From Vibrio cortegadensis (GTDB lineage: Bacteria; Pseudomonadota; Gammaproteobacteria; Enterobacterales; Vibrionaceae): 64,000 bases of DNA. The translations under genes were made by a program, and so were the position numbers. The DNA lies in contig NZ_AP025472.1 of the NCBI RefSeq assembly GCF_024347395.1, forward strand, positions 620,001-684,000, read 5' to 3'. A model generated the notes under the pieces. That model did no database searches. It saw only the letters and a program-made list of their open reading frames with translations, and was not told where the DNA came from. How positions within the stretch are numbered: the first letter of the stretch is position 1; every line of letters starts with the position of its first letter. Below are positions 40,245 to 48,388 of the stretch, in pieces.

Positions 40245-41429
40245 TTGCTAAATATTACAGACAAAAGTGTTGAAGAGCGTATTCCTGCCTATCTTCGCCT
40301 TGGTTTTCGTCCTTTCTTTTTCTTAGGCAGCATTTACGCTGTTATCGCGATTATTGCTTGGGTCATTATGTTCCAAAATGGCCAACCAGACATGCTGCAA
40401 GTCCCTGCTTTGTGGTGGCATGTGCATGAGATGCTGTTTGGATTTTCGATGGCGATTGTGGTGGGTTTTGTATTAACTGCAGTGCAAACATGGACTGGAG
40501 TCAATGGAACCAAACACCATCGTTTGGCTTTACTCGTCATGCTTTGGGTTATACCTCGAATTTTATTTTGGACTCCTGCTCCTCTATGGTTTATTTCATC
40601 CATTGAGGCTCTCTTCTTAGCGCTGTCGGCTTATGAGATCGGGTTTAGAGTGGTACGTTCTAAAGGATGGAAAAATCTGTTTTTCATTCCGCTCTTTGTG
40701 CTTGCCATTGTGGCTAACTTTGCTAGCTATGCCACGATAAAAGGAATGCCTCCATTTAGCTCTGCGGCTGTGTGGCAGGCGATGTTGTGGTGGTTTACAT
40801 TATTATTGTCAGTGATGGGTGGGCGTGTGATCCCATTCTTTACGGCCAAACGCTTTAATTTCGAGAAAGCTCAACCATTGGTGTGGTTAGAGTGGGTGGC
40901 AAATTTGCCGTTAGTGAGCTTGTTCGTATTGAGCTTCTTCCCATTAACTTTTTCTCAAATTGGGCAAGAGGTGATGTTATTTGCCGGCATCGCGCAGTTT
41001 GTCCGTTTCGCTCGCTGGAAACCGTGGACAACTTTAAGTGAGCCGCTTGTCTGGAGCCTGCATAGTGCTTACCTGTGTATTCCATTAAGCTTGGTGTTGC
41101 GTGGCGTGATTGATAACCCATTTGTCAGCCATAACATGTTGCACTTATTTGCGATTGGCGGACTGGGTGGTGTGATTTTAGCGATGATAGCTCGAGTCAC
41201 AATGGGCCATACGGGTCGTGCTATTTATAAAGGCCCAAGTATGTGGTTGGCCTTTTCTGCTGTTTTACTTGCGGCTTTAGTTCGTAGCTTAGGCGTCGCC
41301 TTTATGCCAGAGCAAATGATGCTGATGATCAATATTAGTGCTGTGTTATGGGCGCTGTCATTTGGTATGTTTGTGTGGAAGTTTGGAATGATGTTATTAA
41401 CGCCAAGAGTTGATGGTCATCCTGGATAA
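40245..41429 (+). CDS. nnrS: NnrS family nitric oxide stress protein
   Basis: A 394-residue polytopic inner-membrane protein with about twelve hydrophobic segments. LRLGFRPFFFLGSIYAVIAI at the N-terminus, WWHVHEMLFGFSMAIVVGFVLTAVQTWTG and GGRVIPFFTAKRF are characteristic of NnrS, a haem- and copper-containing protein that protects against nitric oxide. Histidines in HVHEM, NMLHLFAIGG and MGHTGR could bind metal. The start is a TTG at 40245 behind AAAGGAG; no better start is nearby. Upstream NorR-type sites and a sigma-54 promoter support nitric oxide induction. Confidence 0.93.
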   Translation: MLNITDKSVEERIPAYLRLGFRPFFFLGSIYAVIAIIAWVIMFQNGQPDMLQVPALWWHVHEMLFGFSMAIVVGFVLTAVQTWTGVNGTKHHRLALLVMLWVIPRILFWTPAPLWFISSIEALFLALSAYEIGFRVVRSKGWKNLFFIPLFVLAIVANFASYATIKGMPPFSSAAVWQAMLWWFTLLLSVMGGRVIPFFTAKRFNFEKAQPLVWLEWVANLPLVSLFVLSFFPLTFSQIGQEVMLFAGIAQFVRFARWKPWTTLSEPLVWSLHSAYLCIPLSLVLRGVIDNPFVSHNMLHLFAIGGLGGVILAMIARVTMGHTGRAIYKGPSMWLAFSAVLLAALVRSLGVAFMPEQMMLMINISAVLWALSFGMFVWKFGMMLLTPRVDGHPG

Positions 41430-41452
41430 TTCACGTGATTAAATGAAACATA

Positions 41453-41485
41453 AAAAAACCGAGCTCAAATAGAGCTCGGTTTTTT
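41453..41485. terminator. Bidirectional terminator between nnrS and dapD
   Basis: A 14-bp perfect stem (41453-41466 with 41472-41485), an AAATA loop, A-run and T-run, between convergent genes. Confidence 0.95.
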
Positions 41486-41540
41486 ATTATCTGTAGCGAG
41501 AAACTCAAAGCTTGGAATTGGAACCGTCAGCCTGAATTAA

Positions 41541-42572
41541 TTAGTTATTACTGTGAAGTTCGCTGTTTAGCTCAACCGCAGATTTATTGGTTAAGCACTC
41601 AATTTGACCAGTAATTGAGTTACGACGGAAAAGAAGATCAGTCTTACCAGCAAGGTCACGTGCCTTAGCAATTTCTACTTCTTGGCCTTGGTTATCTAGC
41701 ATGCGAACTTTTGTTCCTGCAGTAACGTATAGACCTGACTCTACCGTACAACGATCGCCCATAGGGAAACCAAGGCCAGCATTTGCCCCTAACAGACAGT
41801 TCTCGCCGATAGAGATCACCATAGTACCGCCACCAGACAGTGTACCCATGATTGATGCACCGCCACCGATATCAGAACCATTTCCAACCACAACACCTGC
41901 AGAAATTCGACCTTCAACCATGCTCACACCTGTAGTACCAGCATTGAAGTTGATGAAGCCTTCATGCATTACAGTTGTGCCTTCACCCACATGTGCGCCA
42001 AGGCGAACACGGGAAGTATCAGCGATACGAATTCCTGTTGGAACAACGTAATCGACCATTTTAGGGAATTTATCAACGCAATCGACCGTTAACGCTTCAC
42101 CTGCAAGACGAGCATCAATTTGACGTTCTGCAAGCTCAGGTAAATCGATAGGGCCTTGGTTTGTCCATGCAATGTTATGTAGCAAACCAAAAATGCCATC
42201 TAATACTGTGCCATGTGGTTTCACTAGACGGTTTGAGATAAGTTGTAGTTTAAGGAAACCTTCCGCGACCGATTGAGGCTTCTCATCTGTTGCGAGAATA
42301 ACGGCAACTAATGGCTGGTTTGATTGCGCCGCTTTTTGAGCGAAAGAAGCATTTGCAGTGTCATTGTTTGCTGTGAATACAGCAACAAGCGCTTCGCTTT
42401 GAGCCGCTGAAATTTCAAGGGCTTGGTTGCCTTCAGTGTAACCAACCACTTCAGCGACAGCAGAAACGAGCGCATCGCTTGGGTTTAAGAGTGGGCTAGG
42501 AAAAAATGCTTCAATGATCTTTCCATCACGGTTTTTAGTTGCTGTGCCGAAGGCAAGAGAAAAAGTCGCCAT
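41541..42572 (-). CDS. dapD: Tetrahydrodipicolinate N-succinyltransferase, long form
   Basis: DapD transfers succinyl from succinyl-CoA to tetrahydrodipicolinate in lysine and diaminopimelate synthesis. This 343-residue enzyme is the long type with a distinct N-terminal domain, not the 274-residue E. coli type. The C-terminal half is a left-handed beta-helix of hexapeptide repeats (RVRLGAHVGEGTTVMHEGFI, ISAGVVVGNGSDIGGGASIM). It is monocistronic, with 226 nt of non-coding DNA upstream. Confidence 0.93.
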   Translation of the reverse strand: MATFSLAFGTATKNRDGKIIEAFFPSPLLNPSDALVSAVAEVVGYTEGNQALEISAAQSEALVAVFTANNDTANASFAQKAAQSNQPLVAVILATDEKPQSVAEGFLKLQLISNRLVKPHGTVLDGIFGLLHNIAWTNQGPIDLPELAERQIDARLAGEALTVDCVDKFPKMVDYVVPTGIRIADTSRVRLGAHVGEGTTVMHEGFINFNAGTTGVSMVEGRISAGVVVGNGSDIGGGASIMGTLSGGGTMVISIGENCLLGANAGLGFPMGDRCTVESGLYVTAGTKVRMLDNQGQEVEIAKARDLAGKTDLLFRRNSITGQIECLTNKSAVELNSELHSNN

Positions 42573-42798
42573 TATTTAATAATCTCCATATTTGAATTTG
42601 TTTCAGTGGGCCAAGCTTTATTGTCTTTCTATGCTGAGCAGGCTTGGACCGTTAAAATCATTTGTTGATAAACATCATAGAGAGAGCACCCTTCAGATGA
42701 AAGAGGGCGCGGGTAGAAAGTCTGTAAATAGATATGTGTTGTCTTTATAGCGATAGCTGTCGTCTATAAGAAATTAGCGTGATAGACGTAAAATCAGT

Positions 42799-43440
42799 TT
42801 AAATTGCGAGTGCTTTATAGGCTTGTTCAATCCCTTCGATTAGCATCTGCATTCCAATAACAGCCAAAATAAGCCCCATCATTCTAGTGACTACATTCAA
42901 TGCGCTTGGTCCAATTGCTTTGACAAATTTTTCTCCAAAAACAAAGAGCACATAGGTTAAGGCACACAGTAACCCGAATGAGATGATGGTAATCACCATT
43001 TCGTAAATGCCGCCAGTTGTTGCGAAGTTCATCGCGGTTGCGATGGTTCCTGGTCCGGCGAGAATGGGCATAGCTAATGGGGACACGGCAATACTGAGCG
43101 CAGAATCATTTTGCGCATCTGATTGAACCTTTTCTTTTGCTTTGCCGTGAGTGGAATCACCTTGCAGCATGTGAAAACCGATCAAAAACACTAATATTCC
43201 GCCAGTAATACGCAGTGCATATAGCGTAATGCCAAAGAGATCGAAAATAAGACGGCCTGAAATAGTAAATACAGAAATGATAATGAAGGCGATCAACACT
43301 GAACGAAAAGCGATAGATTTAACGGTTTGACGATTCTCACCATTGGTTAAACCAAGAAAAATCGGAGTATTGGCGATGGGGTTCATTATGGCAAAAAAGC
43401 CCATGAAAACCGTAATGGTGTGGATAATTAGCTCTTTCAT
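42799..43440 (-). CDS. MarC family integral membrane protein
   Basis: A 213-residue protein with six hydrophobic segments and the family signature FFAIMNPIANTPIFLGLT near the N-terminus, repeated in inverted form as SPLAMPILAGPGTIATAMNF. This is the MarC/YhgN (UPF0056) family. Despite the name, a role in antibiotic resistance was not upheld for E. coli MarC, and the substrate is unknown. It appears to be monocistronic. Confidence 0.9.
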   Translation of the reverse strand: MKELIIHTITVFMGFFAIMNPIANTPIFLGLTNGENRQTVKSIAFRSVLIAFIIISVFTISGRLIFDLFGITLYALRITGGILVFLIGFHMLQGDSTHGKAKEKVQSDAQNDSALSIAVSPLAMPILAGPGTIATAMNFATTGGIYEMVITIISFGLLCALTYVLFVFGEKFVKAIGPSALNVVTRMMGLILAVIGMQMLIEGIEQAYKALAI

Positions 43441-43499
43441 CTCTTTCCTATTAGCAAGTATTCGTGGTATGTATCAGCATCATAGAAGATATTGAGAAT

Positions 43500-43528
43500 A
43501 AAAAATAGCCAGCAAATTGCTGGCTATT
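43500..43528 (-). terminator. Terminator of yebG
   Basis: A stem of 10 or more bp (AATAGCCAGC with GCTGGCTATT) is followed, on the minus strand, by a run of six T residues (43505-43500). Confidence 0.85.
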
Positions 43529-43565
43529 GAAAATTGATATTGAATCGAAAGTAGACGCTAAATAC

Positions 43566-43862
43566 TTATGCTGCGTCGTCTTCTGCTTCATCCGCCACGG
43601 CTTCAACCGCTTTTGGTTTTTTAGGCGTTGGCTTGCGTTTTGCGCCTAAAGCATAAAGCACTTCTTCTTTATTTTTCGCAAGGTACATCGCAAGCTCTTC
43701 TTGCTTACCTTCATCTTCGATGAGCTCACTACCATTAATCAATGTAAAAAGCTCATCTGCCATATCTAACATTTTGTCGTAAGCGTCAGCTTCAGCTTTA
43801 GAGGTAAAAGTCATCTTTTCTTCTCCGTTGCGCTCGACCACGTACTTGACGATTACAGCCAT
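43566..43862 (-). CDS. yebG: DNA damage-inducible protein YebG
   Basis: A 98-residue protein starting MAVIVKYVVERNGEEKMTFT and containing SKAEADAYDKMLDMADEL, a close match to E. coli YebG. The C-terminal tail is Lys/Pro- then Glu/Asp/Ala-rich. YebG belongs to the SOS regulon; its biochemical role is not established. A near-consensus LexA box lies 31 nt upstream of the start codon, so SOS control is conserved here. Confidence 0.93.
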   Translation of the reverse strand: MAVIVKYVVERNGEEKMTFTSKAEADAYDKMLDMADELFTLINGSELIEDEGKQEELAMYLAKNKEEVLYALGAKRKPTPKKPKAVEAVADEAEDDAA

Positions 43863-43892
43863 GGTTATTCCTCAATAATTGATAACTATTTC

Positions 43893-43912
43893 TACTGGCT
43901 TTTTATACAGTT
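43893..43912 (-). promoter_or_regulatory. LexA (SOS) box of yebG
   Basis: TACTG-N10-CAGTT (TACTGGCTTTTTATACAGTT) fits the LexA consensus TACTGTATATATATACAGTA in both half-sites and spacing. Confidence 0.88.
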
Positions 43913-43994
43913 TCAAGTTTTAAATGTCCAGTTGAAGGCAGAGTTTTGAGAGTTGAACGGTTAGAGAACCGACATCACCTCCTGATTTATAGCA

Positions 43995-44903
43995 TTACTT
44001 TTGTATTGATTGGCAGTAATGCATGAAGGCTTTTAGCAGCGGGCTCTGATATTTCTCCTTATGGACTAACAACCAAAAGCGTCTTTTCATATCGAGAGGC
44101 GTTTCAATGAGGGCAACACGTCCGTCGTTGATGGCGGTATTGACGGCCAAGCGAGATAAGCAAGCCAACCCAAGCCCTGCTGAAACGGAGTTAATAATTG
44201 CTTCAGTGGTATTGAGTTCAAAAGCTTCATGCCAACTCTCTAAGCGAGGGGCAACGGTACGTAGGAAAAACTCACGAGTGCCCGATCCCGGTTCTCGTAG
44301 TATCCAATGACTTTGCTCTAATTGATGCAGTGCTATCGGCTGGCTACTTGAGGCTAATGGGTGATGAGTTAATGGGTGATTAGGTGCGGCAACAATGCAC
44401 ATTTCATCCTGACTAAATTGGCGTGATATCAATTCAGGGTTCAATGTTTTCCCTTCAATTAGCGCAATATCGAGTTCGTAGTCGATCAGCTTTTGGCAGA
44501 TCAACGCAGAATTTGAAATGAACAAGCTTTGAGATAGATGTTGGTACTGTTGACGAAACCCACTGAGAAGAAAAGGGGCAACTTGGTTACCAATGGTGTC
44601 GCTGGCGCCAATTTTAAGACTGCCACTGAGTGGTTGATTGTCTTCAAAAAGGTCATCGATTCCTTTTGCCCGATGTAATAGCTCATCGGCAAGCGGCAAG
44701 AGTTTTTGACCTTCTTGATTCAGAATTAAACGGTTATTAACGCGGTCAAACAGTGAATGTCCCAGCTGTTTCTCTAACTCGGATAGTGCCATGCTAACGG
44801 CTGCTTTGGAGAGAAATAACGCTTCGGAAGCGGAGGTTAAAGTACAGTGCTGAGTAACAGTGACAAAAACGTTTAGTTGCTTGAGTGACACATTATGAGC
44901 CAT
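43995..44903 (-). CDS. LysR family regulator, YeiE-like
   Basis: A 302-residue LysR regulator. The winged helix spans residues 5-65: LKQLNVFVTVTQHCTLTSAS, FLSKAAVSMALSELEKQLGH and LFDRVNNRLILNQEG, a pattern close to YeiE and CysB/CbbR relatives. The effector domain (about 90-295) is complete, with REPGSGTREFF matching the anion-binding loop of this subgroup. It is divergent from the TDT transporter gene, and perfect palindromes lie between them, so it probably controls that transporter. The natural effector cannot be read from sequence. Confidence 0.87.
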   Translation of the reverse strand: MAHNVSLKQLNVFVTVTQHCTLTSASEALFLSKAAVSMALSELEKQLGHSLFDRVNNRLILNQEGQKLLPLADELLHRAKGIDDLFEDNQPLSGSLKIGASDTIGNQVAPFLLSGFRQQYQHLSQSLFISNSALICQKLIDYELDIALIEGKTLNPELISRQFSQDEMCIVAAPNHPLTHHPLASSSQPIALHQLEQSHWILREPGSGTREFFLRTVAPRLESWHEAFELNTTEAIINSVSAGLGLACLSRLAVNTAINDGRVALIETPLDMKRRFWLLVHKEKYQSPLLKAFMHYCQSIQK

Positions 44904-44920
44904 TTACTCTCTCCATCTAA

Positions 44921-44971
44921 TTACTTGCGCCAACTTATTACTTACGCCAACTTATTGCTTACGTGAACTAA
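44921..44971. repeat. Three 17-bp tandem repeats upstream of the YeiE-like gene
   Basis: Units 44921-44937, 44938-44954 and 44955-44971 all start TTACTT or TTGCTT; the first two (TTACTTGCGCCAACTTA and TTACTTACGCCAACTTA) differ at one base. Confidence 0.75.
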
Positions 44972-45005
44972 GCAAACATTGATCGTTGTTAGGATAATGC
45001 GAGTT

Positions 45006-45053
45006 CGTTAAGTATATCTTAACGCCTGTTTAATATGATTAGATATATCAGAA
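45006..45053. promoter_or_regulatory. LysR-type operators between yeiE-like and TDT genes
   Basis: CGTTAAGTATATCTTAACG at 45006-45024 is a perfect 19-bp palindrome. A partial copy, TTAGATATATCAGAA at 45039-45053, starts 31 bp (three helical turns) after the first core TTAAGTATATCTTAA. Paired sites on one face of the helix are typical of LysR regulators. Confidence 0.72.
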
Positions 45054-45131
45054 CGTATTGCAAGCGTATGATGACGTCATCGGAGTTTACTGCTGTTGCA
45101 GATTGTCCAATAGCTCCAAAGTGAGGCGGAA

Positions 45132-46103
45132 ATGATAAATAGAATGAAACTTAAAGTGATGGGAGCGCCAACTCCTATGGCTGGGCTCGCACTGGCTATT
45201 GCAAGTTTAGGGTGGAGTTGGGAAAACATGGTTGATTGCGGAGGCTACGCACAATGGACGAGTGCGGTGATAGCGTCGATTTTATTGGCCATTCTTGCGG
45301 TTAAGTTTTTAGTGCATCGCCATTTACTTCGTCAAGACTTAGCGCATCCGGTTGTTGGAAGTGTCGTCCCGACATTTGCGATGGGCACTATGATTGTTTC
45401 AAGCTCTGTCGGCCACTTTTATCCAATTGCTGGTGATGTCATTTGGTTGGCTGCGGTACTATTGCATGTCATCTTTTTGGCTAGTTTTATGTATCACAGA
45501 GCAAAAAATTTCGAGTTACATCATATGGTGCCAAGCTGGTTTGTACCACCTGTCGGCATTATTGTTGCCGATGTGGCTTTTTCGGGCACGCCAGCACTAC
45601 AACCTATTGCTGATATAACACTACTGTTTGGCATGGTAGCTTACGCCGTGATGCTGCCAATTATGATCTATCGCTTAATGTTTACGCATGAAATTCCGGA
45701 TGCAGCAAAACCGACGATTGCTATTCTCGCGGCGCCAGCCAGCTTATCTTTGGCAGGTTATCTCAGTGTTACTTCAAGCCCGTCACCGGTTGTGATCGCG
45801 ACTCTATTTGGTATCGCGATTTTAATGACAACAATCATCTATCTCGCGTTCTTTAAATTGTTGAGATTACCGTTTAGCCCTGGGTATGCGGCATTCACAT
45901 TCCCGATGGTAATAGGAGCAACGGCACTGTTTAAAACTGCGAACTGGATGCAAAGTGTTGGTGTTGATGAAGAGTACGTGGCTCAGGTGTGGTGGTTAGC
46001 AGGAGTTGAATTGTGTGTTGCCACGGCTGTGGTAGGGTATGTTGCGATTCGTTACTTTGCTTATTATCAGCCATATAAAATGAGACCGGTAGCGCTCTCA
46101 TAA
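45132..46103 (+). CDS. TDT family (TehA/SLAC1-type) transporter
   Basis: A 323-residue membrane protein with ten predicted hydrophobic segments. The start (APTPMAGLALAIASLGWSWEN) and VVPTFAMGTMIVSSSVGHF match the TehA/SLAC1 anion-channel fold of the TDT family, whose members move tellurite, malate, sulfite or chloride. GAGGCGGA just upstream supports the ATG at 45132. Divergence from a YeiE-like regulator suggests an oxyanion or carboxylate substrate, which is inference. A terminator follows. Confidence 0.85.
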   Translation: MINRMKLKVMGAPTPMAGLALAIASLGWSWENMVDCGGYAQWTSAVIASILLAILAVKFLVHRHLLRQDLAHPVVGSVVPTFAMGTMIVSSSVGHFYPIAGDVIWLAAVLLHVIFLASFMYHRAKNFELHHMVPSWFVPPVGIIVADVAFSGTPALQPIADITLLFGMVAYAVMLPIMIYRLMFTHEIPDAAKPTIAILAAPASLSLAGYLSVTSSPSPVVIATLFGIAILMTTIIYLAFFKLLRLPFSPGYAAFTFPMVIGATALFKTANWMQSVGVDEEYVAQVWWLAGVELCVATAVVGYVAIRYFAYYQPYKMRPVALS

Positions 46104-46131
46104 CAGCGTTAGGCTATCTATTTGATGAAAG

Positions 46132-46175
46132 AATAAGCTTGTTAAGATGATAAAACCTAACAAGCTTATTTTTTT
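46132..46175 (+). terminator. Terminator of the TDT transporter gene
   Basis: A 13-bp perfect stem (46132-46144 with 46158-46170), a 13-nt loop and a T7 run ending at 46175. Confidence 0.9.
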
Positions 46176-46240
46176 GTTTCTGTTTGGCTACATAGCGTTT
46201 TCTACTGTAAACCTAAAGGTGCCGATCTCTTTTAAAAGCC

Positions 46241-46274
46241 ACGACTTATTAAGAAACACTACTTATTAGAAGCA
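46241..46274. repeat. Degenerate 17-bp direct repeat
   Basis: Units 46241-46257 and 46258-46274 share the core AC-x-ACTTATTA. The similarity is partial, but the period and the CTTATTA core resemble the 17-bp repeats at 44921 and 63846. Confidence 0.4.
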
Positions 46275-46287
46275 ACGCTCTAAAACA

Positions 46288-48105
46288 CTATTTTCTATAA
46301 AAGCGAGACATGTCTTCTAGTGACTTTTGTATCGCATCAATAGGAATCTTTTTATCAGATTCTGGCTGCAACTGATTATCAAGTTGGCTTGAATTGCCTG
46401 CTGGGTTGACGACAAGCATCGTCTCTTTGCCAACAAGCGCATAATTGTAGTAACTGCCTGAGATAAACCAATCGCGCGGTGTTGAACCATCAAACAAGTT
46501 TGCCCCTACACTATAATCAGACACATCTGATTGAGTAGTAAAAAGCGTATCCATTAACGTCGGAACGACATCGAAGTGAGTGGTGCGATAATCGATCTCT
46601 TTTACGACTTTATTTGGTTGATAGACGTATAACGGCACATGAATTTGAGCCTGACTATAGTTGCCAGTATGCCCCCAGTAGTTCAGTTTATTATCATTAA
46701 ACTCTTCGCCATGATCAGAGGTGATCACTACGATGGTATTGTCTAGATCAACCTTTTCGAGAACTTTCCCAATTAACCCATCAATATAGAAAAGAGAGTT
46801 CTTATAGCGGTTATGGTAAGGCTCAGGATCAAAGTCATTATCAAGAAGAATATGATCCACTCGAGAAAGATAAGGCTTGAATTTAGCCCCTTCAGGCTCT
46901 GGAAATTCAGTGCCATGCGCAGAGTCGTAGAACAAAAATCCAAAGTAAGGTTGCTCACTCTCCTGCTGTTGGAAAGCTATAAAGTCTTCGGTGATCCTCG
47001 CATCGCGTTCTACTTGAGTGGTTCCCGGTGTGCGCAATCGTAAATTGTCTACCTGCTTAAAGACAGTGCGCGACAGTGGCGGACTGGTTAAAGCCGCCGA
47101 GCCGAAAATCCCCATGCGGTAATTTGATTCTTGTAATTTATCCATAAAGAGTGGCGACACTTGATTGGCGTAAAAGGTGTTCCAATAGGTCGCAGGTAAA
47201 CTATAAAACAGGCTGAATATACCAGCTTGCGTAGAATTCCCACCGCTCATGTGTTGATTAAATTGACTGCTCTTGATTTTGAACTTGCTCACGTTCGGCA
47301 TGATCTCAGCGTTGCTGTCATTAAATCGCCATGCATCAATCAATATGAAAAGTACGTTTGGTTGTTTCTCTTTCTGCTGAATCTCAACTGGCATTGATGG
47401 ATATTGTAATTCCGTTTTTTCACAAGATTTAAACTCCACCCGCTTTTGTTGAGCAAACTCTTCGCTGACAAGCTCGTGCTCATAAATAAATGAGCGGGCA
47501 GTGAGTGGGTAGTAAAGAGGCCAATTACTGGTGAATTGACTTACTTCATTATCGAACGTTGCGTTTTTCCATGCATGAATCGCTTGGCTGCTGAGTAGTA
47601 GGGCGAACCACACTGAAATCATCACGTACTTCACTTTACTGCGAGCTAATTTATTACTTAGCCATAAGGTAACGCCGAACCCAATAGTAAGAGCGAATAA
47701 TTCGGCTATGAATATCAACGCGCTCAGCCATGAAACATTGAATACTTCATTTCCAGAATCCAGAAACATTTTGATCAGTAATGCATTGATATGAAATTTA
47801 TAGTGTTGAAAAACCGTAATATCGATTTTTAGTGCGATTAGAATGATGATCGCTATGGTGGCACAGATAAATTTGAAACTCTTTGTGGGTAAAAAACTCG
47901 CGACGATTGTAGTTAACAATAGAGGAAAGCAGATAAGCCCTAACCATCCGATTTGGGTTGCTGCGAGATAAAATACCTGTAAGAAACTATATTCCTGAGA
48001 ATTGACGGTGAGTAAATACGGGTAACAGGCGATAGAAAGATAAAGACTGAAACAAGAGAAAAACGCGATGAGCCAAGCGTTATTATAAGAGAGTCTTTTC
48101 AGCAT
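46288..48105 (-). CDS. yejM: DUF3413/sulfatase membrane protein, YejM-like
   Basis: A 605-residue protein with five N-terminal membrane segments (DUF3413 region, residues 10-190) and a periplasmic sulfatase-fold domain (about 245-600). The domain begins VLFILIDAWRFND, followed by HMSGGNSTQAGIFSLFYSLP, and retains VITSDHGEEFND. The layout matches YejM/PbgA (LapC), an essential E. coli protein that senses LPS and signals through LapB to stabilise LpxC. The E. coli protein has 586 residues. Vibrios may carry paralogues, so orthology to YejM rather than a relative is not proven. Confidence 0.8.
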   Translation of the reverse strand: MLKRLSYNNAWLIAFFSCFSLYLSIACYPYLLTVNSQEYSFLQVFYLAATQIGWLGLICFPLLLTTIVASFLPTKSFKFICATIAIIILIALKIDITVFQHYKFHINALLIKMFLDSGNEVFNVSWLSALIFIAELFALTIGFGVTLWLSNKLARSKVKYVMISVWFALLLSSQAIHAWKNATFDNEVSQFTSNWPLYYPLTARSFIYEHELVSEEFAQQKRVEFKSCEKTELQYPSMPVEIQQKEKQPNVLFILIDAWRFNDSNAEIMPNVSKFKIKSSQFNQHMSGGNSTQAGIFSLFYSLPATYWNTFYANQVSPLFMDKLQESNYRMGIFGSAALTSPPLSRTVFKQVDNLRLRTPGTTQVERDARITEDFIAFQQQESEQPYFGFLFYDSAHGTEFPEPEGAKFKPYLSRVDHILLDNDFDPEPYHNRYKNSLFYIDGLIGKVLEKVDLDNTIVVITSDHGEEFNDNKLNYWGHTGNYSQAQIHVPLYVYQPNKVVKEIDYRTTHFDVVPTLMDTLFTTQSDVSDYSVGANLFDGSTPRDWFISGSYYNYALVGKETMLVVNPAGNSSQLDNQLQPESDKKIPIDAIQKSLEDMSRFYRK

Positions 48106-48388
48106 AAATACGAATCCAAATCAAATTAGGGCAGCAGTGTAAAAAAGCGACGGAGTATAAAACAGTGTTTTTTATCATGCAATCAGAGATTTGTATGTCT
48201 CAGTATGTCAGTGTTTGTCACTCTGGTGATCTGTACCAGCGTCATCTTTGGCTATCTCACTGAATGGCTTGTAATCTTTCTGGTGACATCTCTTTTTTTT
48301 ACCGTTGGGTAGGCTGATATTTCTCTAGAATCGAGGTGCGATATGATAATCTCTTAAAACGTCGTCATCGGAAAAGTGTGAGTGCATT

